Shown here in pieces: positions 1 through 7,257 of a stretch of DNA of 17,769 nucleotides (position 1 is the first letter of the stretch; each line of letters starts with the position of its first letter). Source of the stretch: Rhodobacteraceae bacterium UBA1957 (GTDB taxonomy: Bacteria > Pseudomonadota > Alphaproteobacteria > Rhodobacterales > Rhodobacteraceae); assembly GCA_002336405.1 (NCBI GenBank), contig DDEJ01000151.1, positions 12,849-30,617 of the forward strand, given 5' to 3'. Position numbers and translations under genes: made by a program. The notes beneath the pieces are model-generated. The model saw only the letters and a list, made by a program, of their open reading frames with translations, searched no databases and was not told the origin of the DNA.

Positions 1-188
1 GGGAATTTGCTGTCTTTGGGACATTGTGTATGACCTGCAAAAACGGCTACCTTAAAACGCAGGCGCTGCAAAGTTACAGCTAAGATTATCCACCCAGATT
101 GCTCAGACAGCGTGGTCTTGTACGCAGGCCGAAGTGAGCGGGTCTGCTCCAGTGAAAAAACGCTTCGGTTTTTGGGGTTTGTTGCGGT

Positions 189-1487
189 TCACATATCCGA
201 TGGGGACCGTGGGGTATACATATCTGGTTGCACCGTGCTGGGACGACCGGGCAGGTTAATGTTTGTAACCTGCGGCATGTTCTTGGCGATAATCGTCCCG
301 CGCCGCACCACAGCCAGACGGTGTGCACGCAGCCGGATGGCCTCTATCGTGTCTTTGGCTTGCAGTATCACGAAATTTGCATGATTGCCGACCTCAAGCC
401 CGTATTTTTCAAGCCCCATAATTTTTGCTGAATTGGCAGTGACCGCTTCATAGCACCAACGCATATCAGCGCGGCTGGACATATGTCCGACATGCAGCCC
501 CATAAACGCCACGTCCAGCATATCGGCCTTGCCCAGTGAGTACCAAGGGTCCATCATACAATCTGAGCCGAAACCAATTGTAATACCGGCATCGCGCAAC
601 TCGGGCACACGGGTCTGGCCGCGCCGTTTGGGATAGCTGTCGTGGCGACCCTGCAGCATGATATTGATCAACGGATTGGGGATTGCGTGCACCCCTGCCT
701 CGACAATCAACGGGATCAGTTTCGAGACGTAGTAATTATCCATCGAATGCATCGAGGTCAGATGCGATGCGGCCACCCGTCCTTTTAATCCAAGCCGTTG
801 GGTTTCATAGGCAAGCGTTTCGATATGCCGGCTATGGGGATCGTCACTCTCGTCGCAATGCATATCCACCCTCAGGCCGCGCTTTTCTGCGATCTCGCAC
901 AAGAGCCGGACCGAGGCGGCCCCGTCGGTCATGCTGCGTTCAAAGTGTGGAATGCCGCCAACAATATCGACGCCCATATCAAGAGCGCGCTCAAGATTAT
1001 TCAGAGCGGTGGGGTCGCGCAGAACACCGTCTTGCGGAAAAGCAACCAGTTGCAGATCAAGATAGGGCGCCACCTGCTTGCGCACTTCCAGCAAGGCTTG
1101 GGCACCTTTCAGGCTGTCATCGCAAACATCGACATGACTGCGGATCGCGCCAATGCCCATAGACACCGCCAGATCGCAATAGCGCATGGCGCGCTCAAAG
1201 ATCTGCTCGACGCTTTGCACAGGCTTTAATTCGCCCCACAGTGCGATGCCCTCAAGCAGGGTGCCCGAGACATTCATCCGCGGAGTGCCCAGCGACAGTG
1301 TCGCATCCATATGAAAATGCGGATCGACAAAGGGCGGTGAGACAAGGTTTCCGTCTGCTTCAATCGACTGCCCGGCCTCTGCGGTCAAGTTTGGTTCTAT
1401 TGCGGCAATCACGCCGTCCTTGCATCCGATATCGACAGCGCCGGTGCCATAGGGGAGGCTGGCATTTTTTACAATCAGATCAAACAT
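189..1487 (-). CDS. codA: Cytosine deaminase-type amidohydrolase, last gene of the ABC operon
   Basis: A 432-aa metal-dependent amidohydrolase. Family knowledge: E. coli CodA deaminates cytosine to uracil and ammonia; relatives act on isoguanine or creatinine. Visible residues are H57 and H59 (HFHMD), Q152 (FPQDG), H210 and E213 (HCDE), H242 (SHLTSMHS) and D309. From memory of CodA these correspond to H61, H63, Q156, H214, E217, H246 and D313 with a constant offset of four, which supports close homology. The next residue, Asp314 in CodA, is Cys310 here, and the preceding His is Ser308, so the substrate may not be cytosine. The ATG at 1487 is chosen because AAGGA lies about 8 bases before it and the product then starts like family members; the open frame extends to 1574 but overlaps the permease. 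It begins 10 bases after the permease stop, so it is probably co-transcribed with the transporter. Family assignment is strong, substrate is inference. Confidence 0.88.
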   Translation of the reverse strand: MFDLIVKNASLPYGTGAVDIGCKDGVIAAIEPNLTAEAGQSIEADGNLVSPPFVDPHFHMDATLSLGTPRMNVSGTLLEGIALWGELKPVQSVEQIFERAMRYCDLAVSMGIGAIRSHVDVCDDSLKGAQALLEVRKQVAPYLDLQLVAFPQDGVLRDPTALNNLERALDMGVDIVGGIPHFERSMTDGAASVRLLCEIAEKRGLRVDMHCDESDDPHSRHIETLAYETQRLGLKGRVAASHLTSMHSMDNYYVSKLIPLIVEAGVHAIPNPLINIMLQGRHDSYPKRRGQTRVPELRDAGITIGFGSDCMMDPWYSLGKADMLDVAFMGLHVGHMSSRADMRWCYEAVTANSAKIMGLEKYGLEVGNHANFVILQAKDTIEAIRLRAHRLAVVRRGTIIAKNMPQVTNINLPGRPSTVQPDMYTPRSPSDM

Positions 1488-1497
1488 TGGCGTATCC

Positions 1498-2442
1498 TTA
1501 TCGTTGGCCCTTGAACCATGGCTTGAGAAGCGCTCGCGGATAATCCGCTCTGCGTGCCGCGACCACAAGGGCAAGTATCGACAAAATATATGGGGTCATC
1601 AAGAAAACTTGGCTTGGCACCAAGGCGCCAACTTCGGTTTGCAAGCGCACTTGCAGTGCATCAAATGCCCCAAACAAGATTGCCCCGAGCAAGGCTTTTC
1701 CCGGACGCCAACTGGCAAAGATCACCAGCGCAATACAGATCCAGCCCCGGCCGTTGACCATGCCGAAAAAGAACGCATCAAAGGCCGACATTGTTAGAAA
1801 TGCGCCCCCAATCGCCATGAGCGCAGATCCCGCAACAATCGCCCCGATGCGCAGCCCATAGACTGATAATCCCTGTGCGTCGACGCTGTCGGGGTTGTCG
1901 CCCACGGCGCGCAAAGCCGTGCCCAAAGGTGTGCGGCTCATAATGTACCAGACCGCGCCCACCAATCCCAAAGCAAACCATGTCAGTGCGGTTTGTTGAA
2001 ATAAGACCGGTCCGAGAAAGGGTAAATCCGACAGAAAGGGAATGTCGAGTGCGCGGAACGGCTCAATGCGGGGGGGCGAGGTTACATCCGGCAATGAGGT
2101 CCGGTAAGTGAAGTAGCTCAGTGAAGTGGCAAACATTGTCACACCCAGCCCTGATACATGCTGGGACAGCCCGAGCGGCACGGTTAAAATGCCGTGCAAA
2201 AGCCCCAATGCAGCGCCCGTGAGCGCGGCAAAAAACACGCCGCCCCAAAGGCTGGCCCCCAGCCAAACCGCCATCCAACCGGCCATCGCGCCTGCCACAA
2301 ATATGCCTTCGATCCCAAGGTTCAGCACACCGGCACGCTCGCATAACAGCGCGCCGAGCACCCCGAAAATCAGCGGTGAAGCGATGCGCAGGGACGCCGC
2401 CCAAAACGACTCGCTCATCAGGATATTTAGGATATCCATCAT
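1498..2442 (-). CDS. ABC transporter permease, nucleoside-type (second permease)
   Basis: A 314-aa polytopic inner-membrane protein of the BPD_transp_2 permease family, the NupQ-like partner in BMP-type nucleoside importers. The conserved segment CERAGVLNLGIEGI is at residues 34-47. A cytoplasmic coupling-loop-like stretch (TPLGTALRAVGDNP onward) lies near residues 171-200. Several long hydrophobic segments flank them. It forms the translocation channel with the permease encoded upstream, powered by the ATPase of the same operon. Its ATG overlaps the stop of that permease by four bases (ATGA at 2439-2442), so translation is probably coupled. A second Met codon follows immediately, so the start could be one codon later. 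The transported compound cannot be read from the sequence; the downstream deaminase suggests a nucleobase or nucleoside. Confidence 0.88.
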   Translation of the reverse strand: MMDILNILMSESFWAASLRIASPLIFGVLGALLCERAGVLNLGIEGIFVAGAMAGWMAVWLGASLWGGVFFAALTGAALGLLHGILTVPLGLSQHVSGLGVTMFATSLSYFTYRTSLPDVTSPPRIEPFRALDIPFLSDLPFLGPVLFQQTALTWFALGLVGAVWYIMSRTPLGTALRAVGDNPDSVDAQGLSVYGLRIGAIVAGSALMAIGGAFLTMSAFDAFFFGMVNGRGWICIALVIFASWRPGKALLGAILFGAFDALQVRLQTEVGALVPSQVFLMTPYILSILALVVAARRADYPRALLKPWFKGQR

Positions 2443-3515
2443 GGGCTTGGCCTGCGGTTACTGGTGGACCAAATGACCCGATATCGGGTGAAAAAACCGC
2501 CGATTAGCACCGACAATAACGACAGCGCCACAATAAGATCAGCCAGATACGACGAGACCCCCATCGCCCGGCTCATACTATCGGCGCCCACAAAGACCGA
2601 GGCGATAAACAGCGCCGCCAGAACCACGCCCACGGGGGACAGACCAGCCAGCATCGCGACGACTATTCCGATATAGCCAAATCCCGGCGAGAGGTCGGAA
2701 GTTAGATATCCTTTGAGACCAACCACCTCTGACATGCCCGCCAATCCCGCCAACCCACCTGAGACGATGGCGATTGTAAACAGTGACCAGTTGACCGGAA
2801 TACCGGCATAACCGGCGGCGACGGGGTTTTCCCCCACCGCGCGCAGACGAAACCCCCAGATAGTGCGCGACAGCATGAATTGTGCAACCCCGGCGCAAAC
2901 AAGCGCCAGTATAAGCCCCGAATGCACGCGCATGCGTGGCAGCAGCGTGGGCAGCATGGCCTCTTCAACGATCGGAGACGATTGCGGCCAACCCAACCCC
3001 ATAGGGTCTTTCAGCGCACCCTCCAGCATCATTTGAACAAAAATCAGGATCACAAAGTTTAGCAACAGCGTGGTGACGACCTCATCGGCGCCAAAGCGGA
3101 TTTTTAAAAACGTCGGCACCGCCATACCCACCGCGCCAGCGAGGGCAGCCATCAAAATAATCACTGGCGTCAGCATTAGAGGCGGCAGGTCTAAATATCC
3201 AGTCCCAACCGTGACGGCCATCAGCGCGCCCAGATACAACTGCCCCTCGGCGCCAATATTCCAAAGTCGGGCACGGAAGGCCAAAGCAGCCGCCAGGCCG
3301 GTGAACATTAACGGTGTTGCGCGGGTGAGCATTTCTGAGACCGCAAACACCGAGCCGAAGACACCGTTGAACATTTCGCGGTAAGCCTGCAGGATACCGG
3401 CCCCTGCAAAGGCAATTGGGACGGCGGCAATTACCAAAGAGGCAATAGCCGAAAGCATCGGCACTGCAATTAACATCGCTTTTGTCATCTCGGGACGGGG
3501 CTCGATGCGCATCAT
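2439..3515 (-). CDS. ABC transporter permease, nucleoside-type (first permease)
   Basis: A 358-aa polytopic membrane protein, the NupP-like permease of a BMP-type importer. It has an N-terminal membrane anchor (about residues 12-40), the family segment FRARLWNIGAEGQLYLGA at residues 80-97, and a cytoplasmic loop WGFRLRAVGENPVAAGYAG at about 220-238 that should contact the ATPase. Hydrophobic segments continue almost to the C terminus, which ends in a short basic tail. It overlaps the ATPase stop by ATGA at 3512-3515 and the next permease start by ATGA at 2439-2442. The uninterrupted coupling fits equal production of the two permeases, which are expected to form a heterodimeric channel. Start: two adjacent ATG codons at 3515 and 3512; the first is annotated because it forms the overlap. 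Confidence 0.88.
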   Translation of the reverse strand: MMRIEPRPEMTKAMLIAVPMLSAIASLVIAAVPIAFAGAGILQAYREMFNGVFGSVFAVSEMLTRATPLMFTGLAAALAFRARLWNIGAEGQLYLGALMAVTVGTGYLDLPPLMLTPVIILMAALAGAVGMAVPTFLKIRFGADEVVTTLLLNFVILIFVQMMLEGALKDPMGLGWPQSSPIVEEAMLPTLLPRMRVHSGLILALVCAGVAQFMLSRTIWGFRLRAVGENPVAAGYAGIPVNWSLFTIAIVSGGLAGLAGMSEVVGLKGYLTSDLSPGFGYIGIVVAMLAGLSPVGVVLAALFIASVFVGADSMSRAMGVSSYLADLIVALSLLSVLIGGFFTRYRVIWSTSNRRPSP

Positions 3516-5023
3516 GTCGTGGTTCCCGCCATCAATAGGCCAATCGCGGCCCGGTCGCGGGTTTCGGCTTGGGTTAACTGTCCGTCATGCATCACCAAAA
3601 TCCTGTCAGAAAGTGCAAGAACTTCATCCAGATCATCTGAGATCAACACCACGGCAGCGCCGCGTTGGCGCGCCTCGAGCAATCTGCGCCGCACCTCGGC
3701 GCTGGCGCCCATATCCAGACCCCGGGTGGGCTGATTTGCCAAAATAAGCTTTGGGTTCTGTTCGAATACCCGGGCGAGGATCATTTTTTGAATATTGCCA
3801 CCCGAGAACAACCGCGCTTCGGCGTTTATGCCCGGGCCGCGCACATCATAGTCTACGCACCGCTGCTGTGCGGCTGACTTGATTTCTGTCTTGCGTAAAA
3901 TACCAAAGCGCTGCACCGCGGGATCATCAAGCTGTTCAATCACCAAATTATCAGCCAGAGACATCGTGCCGATGATCCCTTCTTGATGCCGGTCTTCTGG
4001 AATGCGGCCTACGCCTGCCTTTAGCATCTTCTTTGGAGAGGGCCGCGCGATTGTTTGGCCATCTACTGCAATAGACCCGGTAACGGGGCGCTTGAGGCCG
4101 GCGATTAATCCAGCAAGTCCGGTCTGGCCATTGCCCGACACACCGGCGATCCCCAGAATTTCGTGTGCGCGCGCCTCAAGCGAGAGATCTTGCAGCGTAT
4201 CGCGCTTGGAGTAACCGCTCACACCTGCACGATCAATTTTAAGAACAGTCTCGCCCGGGGTCACATCGTCACGGGCGGCAAGTAAGACACCGCTGCCAAC
4301 CATAAGATTGGCAATCTCTGCCTCATTGGTCTGTTTTGTGATCAACTCACCGACATTGATCCCTTGCCGCAGCACCACGATACGCTGCGAAAATGACAGC
4401 ACCTCTCGCAGCTTGTGGGAAATGAAAATGACCGAAAGGCCCGCCGCGGCCATTGTGTGAATGTTTTCAAATAAAGCATCGGCCTCTTGTGGGGTCAAAA
4501 CTGCAGTTGGCTCGTCAAGGACCAGTATGCGCACATCGCGGTACAGCGCTTTCAGGATTTCAATTCTTTGCCGTTCGCCAACGGACAAACGCCCAACCGT
4601 AACGTCCAGTGGTGCGCGCAGTCCGGTTTCATCCATAATCCGGTTAAGCTTGTCGCGCCCCGCTGCCGTTTGCCAGCGCAAGGCGGTCAGGCGTTCAGTG
4701 CCCATCATGATATTTTCTAGGGCATTGAGGTTTTCCGCCAGGGTGAAATGCTGGTGTACCATCCCAATGCCCTTGGCCAACGCGATCTGCGGTTGGCCCA
4801 GCGGCATTGGTTGCAAGACGCCGTCGTGGTCTGCGACGTCAATCGTGCCAGAATCAGGCAGGTAGTGCCCGAACAGCATATTCATCAAAGTGGTTTTGCC
4901 AGATCCATTCTCACCCAGAAGGGCCAAAACTTCGCCTTGATGCAGATCAAGGCTTACCCTGTCATTTGCCAAGACGGAGCCAAAGCGTTTGGACAAGCTT
5001 TTAAGAGCGAAAACTTTGCCCAT
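3512..5023 (-). CDS. ABC transporter ATP-binding protein with two nucleotide-binding domains
   Basis: A 503-aa cytoplasmic ATPase with two fused ABC domains, as in sugar and nucleoside importers of the MglA/NupO type. NBD1: Walker A GENGSGKTT (37-45), Q-loop region VHQHF (89-93), signature LSVGE (146-150), Walker B ILVLDE (166-171) and switch His203. NBD2: degenerate Walker A GVSGNGQTG without the Lys (294-302), signature FSGGN (406-410) and a Walker B ending in NQ instead of DE (LILANQPTRGLD, 426-437). The degenerate second site is usual in this family, so it is not a sign of decay. A GTG at 5044 would add seven residues, but it falls inside the hairpin at 5039-5069; the ATG at 5023 has AAGG upstream and begins the protein in the usual way. 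It couples to the two permeases and the upstream binding protein. Confidence 0.9.
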   Translation of the reverse strand: MGKVFALKSLSKRFGSVLANDRVSLDLHQGEVLALLGENGSGKTTLMNMLFGHYLPDSGTIDVADHDGVLQPMPLGQPQIALAKGIGMVHQHFTLAENLNALENIMMGTERLTALRWQTAAGRDKLNRIMDETGLRAPLDVTVGRLSVGERQRIEILKALYRDVRILVLDEPTAVLTPQEADALFENIHTMAAAGLSVIFISHKLREVLSFSQRIVVLRQGINVGELITKQTNEAEIANLMVGSGVLLAARDDVTPGETVLKIDRAGVSGYSKRDTLQDLSLEARAHEILGIAGVSGNGQTGLAGLIAGLKRPVTGSIAVDGQTIARPSPKKMLKAGVGRIPEDRHQEGIIGTMSLADNLVIEQLDDPAVQRFGILRKTEIKSAAQQRCVDYDVRGPGINAEARLFSGGNIQKMILARVFEQNPKLILANQPTRGLDMGASAEVRRRLLEARQRGAAVVLISDDLDEVLALSDRILVMHDGQLTQAETRDRAAIGLLMAGTTT

Positions 5024-5038
5024 TTTTCTGCCTTTTTG

Positions 5039-5069
5039 TTGCACCGGCCGCCAGTAGGGGCCGGTGCAA
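5039..5069 (-). other. Intercistronic perfect hairpin between binding-protein and ATPase genes
   Basis: The arms TTGCACCGGCC (5039-5049) and GGCCGGTGCAA (5059-5069) are exact reverse complements, giving an 11-bp GC-rich stem with a 9-base loop. It starts 8 bases after the stop of the binding-protein gene and ends 15 bases before the ATPase ATG. On the transcribed (minus) strand it is followed by AACAAAAAGG rather than a run of T, so it does not look like a full intrinsic terminator. Known precedent: hairpins after periplasmic binding-protein genes protect the upstream mRNA and reduce downstream expression. That role is inferred here. Confidence 0.75.
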
Positions 5070-5076
5070 ATTTCTA

Positions 5077-6069
5077 TTATTTATCGGAAACAGGACGGGC
5101 GTCATTGACGTTGACCCGAAATAATCCGTCTTGAATTTCAGCTTCGCGGGCCTTGACCTTGGCCACGACATCGGCCGGGACCAAGGCGCTGTCGATCACA
5201 AGCGATCCACCGCCATAGGCCATAAAGCTGTACTGACCATAATCGGCAGCTTCAAAGCGGCCCAAGGCCACATTGGCAACAGCTTTGTCGATGGTTGCCT
5301 CCATGTGCCAAAGCGCTGAGGCGAGGATTGTATCGGGATAGTCGGCGGCGGTATCAATCACGTTGCCAATGGCTTTTACACCGCGCTCTACGGCTGCATC
5401 CGACACGCCAAAGCGCTCAGCGTACATGATATCAGCTCCGGCATCCATCATTGCAAAAGCACTTTCTTTGGCTTTCGGGGGATCGTACCAACTGTCGAGA
5501 AAGTTGACCATAAATTTGACGTCTGGATTGGCTTCGCGTGCGCCATCCATAAAGGCATTCATCAGCCGATTAACTTCTGGGATCGCATAGCCGCCGACCA
5601 TGCCGATCAGATTGTTCTCGGACATTGCACCCGCGACGATACCCGACAGATAGCTCGGTTCGTGAATCCAATTGTCAAACACCGAAAAGTTTGGCGCGAC
5701 GGGTGTGAACGAAGACCCCATCAGAAACGCGGTCTCTTGATAATCTTTGGCAACCTTGCGCGCCGCGCGCTCTAAGCCAAACACTTCGCCGACAATTAAT
5801 TGCTGACCCTGCTCGGCATATTCTCGCATCACCCGCTCATAGTCGTTGTTGGCGACATTTTCGGAATAGAGATATTCAATTTCACCTCGGTCTTGGGCTG
5901 CGTTCAGCGCCTTGTGTATACGGCTGACCCACTGTTGTTCGACCGGCAGCGTGTAGATCGCTGCCACCTTCAGTTTTTCCGCTGCAGCAACGCTTGTGCT
6001 TGTCAACGCGCCAACGCTTAACACAGCTGCGATTGCAGCTCTGCGTGTTATCAATCCTAAAAATTTCAT
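5077..6069 (-). CDS. BMP-family periplasmic substrate-binding protein
   Basis: A 330-aa exported solute-binding protein of the BMP/PnrA family, first gene of the importer operon. The signal peptide has a basic n-region with TRR, a hydrophobic core and a likely cleavage after A30 (SVAAA then EKLKV). There is no lipobox Cys, so the mature protein should be free in the periplasm; the Arg pair could also suggest Tat export, weakly. The mature part starts with the fold typical of the family (KVAAIYTLPVEQQW) and contains GMVGGYAIPEVNR and the aromatic-rich NFLDSWYDPPKAK region. Family members bind purine or pyrimidine nucleosides; the ligand here is inferred from the deaminase at the operon end. 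The ATG at 6069 is preceded by GGGGGT and begins the signal peptide; the open frame extends to 6117 but adds only a non-signal leader. Confidence 0.88.
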   Translation of the reverse strand: MKFLGLITRRAAIAAVLSVGALTSTSVAAAEKLKVAAIYTLPVEQQWVSRIHKALNAAQDRGEIEYLYSENVANNDYERVMREYAEQGQQLIVGEVFGLERAARKVAKDYQETAFLMGSSFTPVAPNFSVFDNWIHEPSYLSGIVAGAMSENNLIGMVGGYAIPEVNRLMNAFMDGAREANPDVKFMVNFLDSWYDPPKAKESAFAMMDAGADIMYAERFGVSDAAVERGVKAIGNVIDTAADYPDTILASALWHMEATIDKAVANVALGRFEAADYGQYSFMAYGGGSLVIDSALVPADVVAKVKAREAEIQDGLFRVNVNDARPVSDK

Positions 6070-6572
6070 CGTCTTACCCCCAGATTTTAAGTCAATAGTC
6101 CTGCATTTATTTATCAAACGGTCAATATATATTTTAATTGGCTCCCTGGGCCTCGCGACTAAACGGGGCCATCTTGCCTCTCAAAATAATAGTGTGTTTG
6201 CCTTCTTCGACGTGCAAAGTCATGTAACCCATCGAAACAAGGGCGGTAAAGACACGATATCAGATTGTCACAACGGACTTTGCCGCGGTGTGGCAGGTTA
6301 TCTGGCTGACTTTGCAGCTGCTAGAGTGATTTTAAGGCATGCTTTCATAAGGCATCTCCATTGACCTTAAATATGACAATTGACTTTATACGTCACTTTT
6401 AATGGTCTTTAACGGCGCGGTGTTTTCAAACTCATGGTGGGACCCTCTAGCCTATTTTTCAGTCAATAAATCTATGTTTCTGAGCCGTGCCTTTTAATGC
6501 GACTTCTGGTTTCCCACAGCTCTTATTTTGGTATATGCCTGCGGTGTTAGAATTTTAAAATGGAATAAATGT
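6070..6572. promoter_or_regulatory. Divergent AT-rich intergenic region between importer operon and Rid gene
   Basis: 503 bases with no convincing gene. It must carry the promoter of the leftward importer operon and probably that of the rightward Rid gene. The 7-mer GTCAATA occurs at 6091-6097, 6121-6127 (exactly 30 bases apart) and again at 6462-6468, and may be a regulator site. TTGACC at 6361-6366 with TTTATA at 6385-6390 (18-base spacer) is a weak rightward promoter candidate. I could not fix a start point for either direction and recognised no riboswitch. An open frame running rightward through 5996-6364 looks like chance coding. Confidence 0.4.
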
Positions 6573-6926
6573 ATGTCTATCACACGTTTTCACACCAATG
6601 ACCGCATGAGCCAAGCCGTGGTTCACGGCGATACTGTCTATCTGGCAGGGCAGGTTGCCGCGCGCGCGCCGGGCGCCAGTGTTGCAGATCAGACCCAAGC
6701 GATCTTGGCGCAGATTGACGGCCTGCTCGCCGAGACTGGATCGGATAAATCCAAAGTTTTGTCAGCGACGATTTGGCTGACAAGCATGGATGATTTCGCT
6801 GAGATGAATGCCGTCTGGGATGCTTGGTCAACAGGTGGCAACGCGCCCTGTCGCGCCTGTGTGGAATCGCCGCGTCTGGCGACGCCACAATACACCGTTG
6901 AAATTGGTATTATTGCTGCAAAATAA
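6573..6926 (+). CDS. Rid-family (YjgF/YER057c/UK114) protein, YoaB-like
   Basis: A 117-aa single-domain Rid protein. From memory it resembles E. coli YoaB along most of its length, including QTQAILAQIDGLL, SATIWLTSMDDFAEMN and the C-terminal VEIGIIAA. Rid proteins form trimers and many hydrolyse reactive enamines or imines; the Arg that binds the substrate carboxylate in RidA corresponds to R94 (APCRACVE), and the conserved Glu is E110. The ATG at 6573 is chosen because MSITRF is the typical N terminus; a start at 6528 would add an unlikely 15 residues. A GGAAT lies about 7 bases upstream. It is divergent from the nucleobase-type importer and deaminase operon, so it may quench reactive products of that pathway (compare RutC in pyrimidine breakdown), but co-function is only inferred. 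It is also on the same strand as the mevalonate genes. Confidence 0.85.
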   Translation: MSITRFHTNDRMSQAVVHGDTVYLAGQVAARAPGASVADQTQAILAQIDGLLAETGSDKSKVLSATIWLTSMDDFAEMNAVWDAWSTGGNAPCRACVESPRLATPQYTVEIGIIAAK

Positions 6927-6937
6927 GTACATTATCA

Positions 6938-6961
6938 GCCGCTGTGCATGGTTGCAGCGGC
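6938..6961 (+). terminator. Weak hairpin after the Rid gene, possible terminator
   Basis: GCCGCTG (6938-6944) and CAGCGGC (6955-6961) form a perfect 7-bp stem with a 10-base loop, 11 bases after the Rid stop codon. No T-run follows (GGGTTCCCAATCTTT), so termination efficiency is doubtful. It would separate the Rid gene from the mevalonate cluster if it works. Confidence 0.35.
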
Positions 6962-7021
6962 GGGTTCCCAATCTTTGCCGCAGATCGCTTGCTTGCGCTA
7001 GTTTCGGGTGCTGGGAAAGCC

Positions 7022-7027
7022 TATAAT
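7022..7027 (+). promoter_or_regulatory. Candidate -10 box (TATAAT) for the mevalonate genes
   Basis: A perfect TATAAT lies at 7022-7027, 122 bases before the small ORF and 232 bases before the reductase start. At 17 bases upstream the hexamer is TAGTTT (6999-7004), a poor -35. It is the best promoter-like element between the Rid gene and the reductase, but it is unsupported beyond the -10 match. Confidence 0.3.
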
Positions 7028-7143
7028 CGCCCCTATGCACTTGAATTTCGATCCTGAAATTCGCAATTGCGATAGGCGTTGGCGCGCTTTGGGGGAAATC
7101 TCAATGAACAAACCTTCGCTGTGGCGGCGGCACAGGAGGACAG

Positions 7144-7257
7144 GTGCTTTTGCCACGTCGGGTTGGCGTTGCGCGCTATCGTATTATGTGGGAGGTAATT
7201 GCAGTATCTTCCGGGTTGCGCATCGCAATCGTAAACAACAAACAGGCAGCCCTATGA
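7144..7257 (+). CDS. Small ORF (37 codons) coupled to the HMG-CoA reductase start, possible leader peptide
   Basis: A GTG at 7144 (or TTG at 7150) follows AGGAGGA at 7134-7140, the strongest ribosome site in this region. The frame encodes a basic, hydrophobic 37-residue peptide beginning VLLPRRVGVARYR and ending NNKQAAL. Its TGA (7255-7257) overlaps the reductase ATG (7254) as ATGA. The reductase itself has only a poor ribosome site (AGGC about 9 bases upstream), so ribosomes finishing this ORF could re-start on the reductase. No family is recognised. Whether the peptide has any function, or the ORF serves only for coupling, is unknown. The first intergenic part, 6962-7143, shows no gene. Confidence 0.4.
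   Translation: MLLPRRVGVARYRIMWEVIAVSSGLRIAIVNNKQAAL

Noticed and set aside
154..174. A-rich/T-rich inverted repeat (AAAAAC and GTTTTT around a short loop) after the deaminase gene
   Set aside because: The stem is AT-only apart from one pair and lacks a GC-rich part, so it does not support a terminator call. No gene was seen in 1-188.
3512..5023. Degenerate Walker A and Walker B in the second half of the ATPase as a sign of decay
   Set aside because: The family of double-domain sugar and nucleoside importers normally has an altered second site; the signature FSGGN is intact.
6181..6360. Possible riboswitch or leader RNA upstream of the importer operon
   Set aside because: I could not match any conserved riboswitch core on the minus strand.
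5996..6364. 122-aa rightward open frame across the binding-protein start and intergenic region
   Set aside because: It begins antisense to the signal-peptide coding region, has no convincing ribosome site or domain, and looks like chance.
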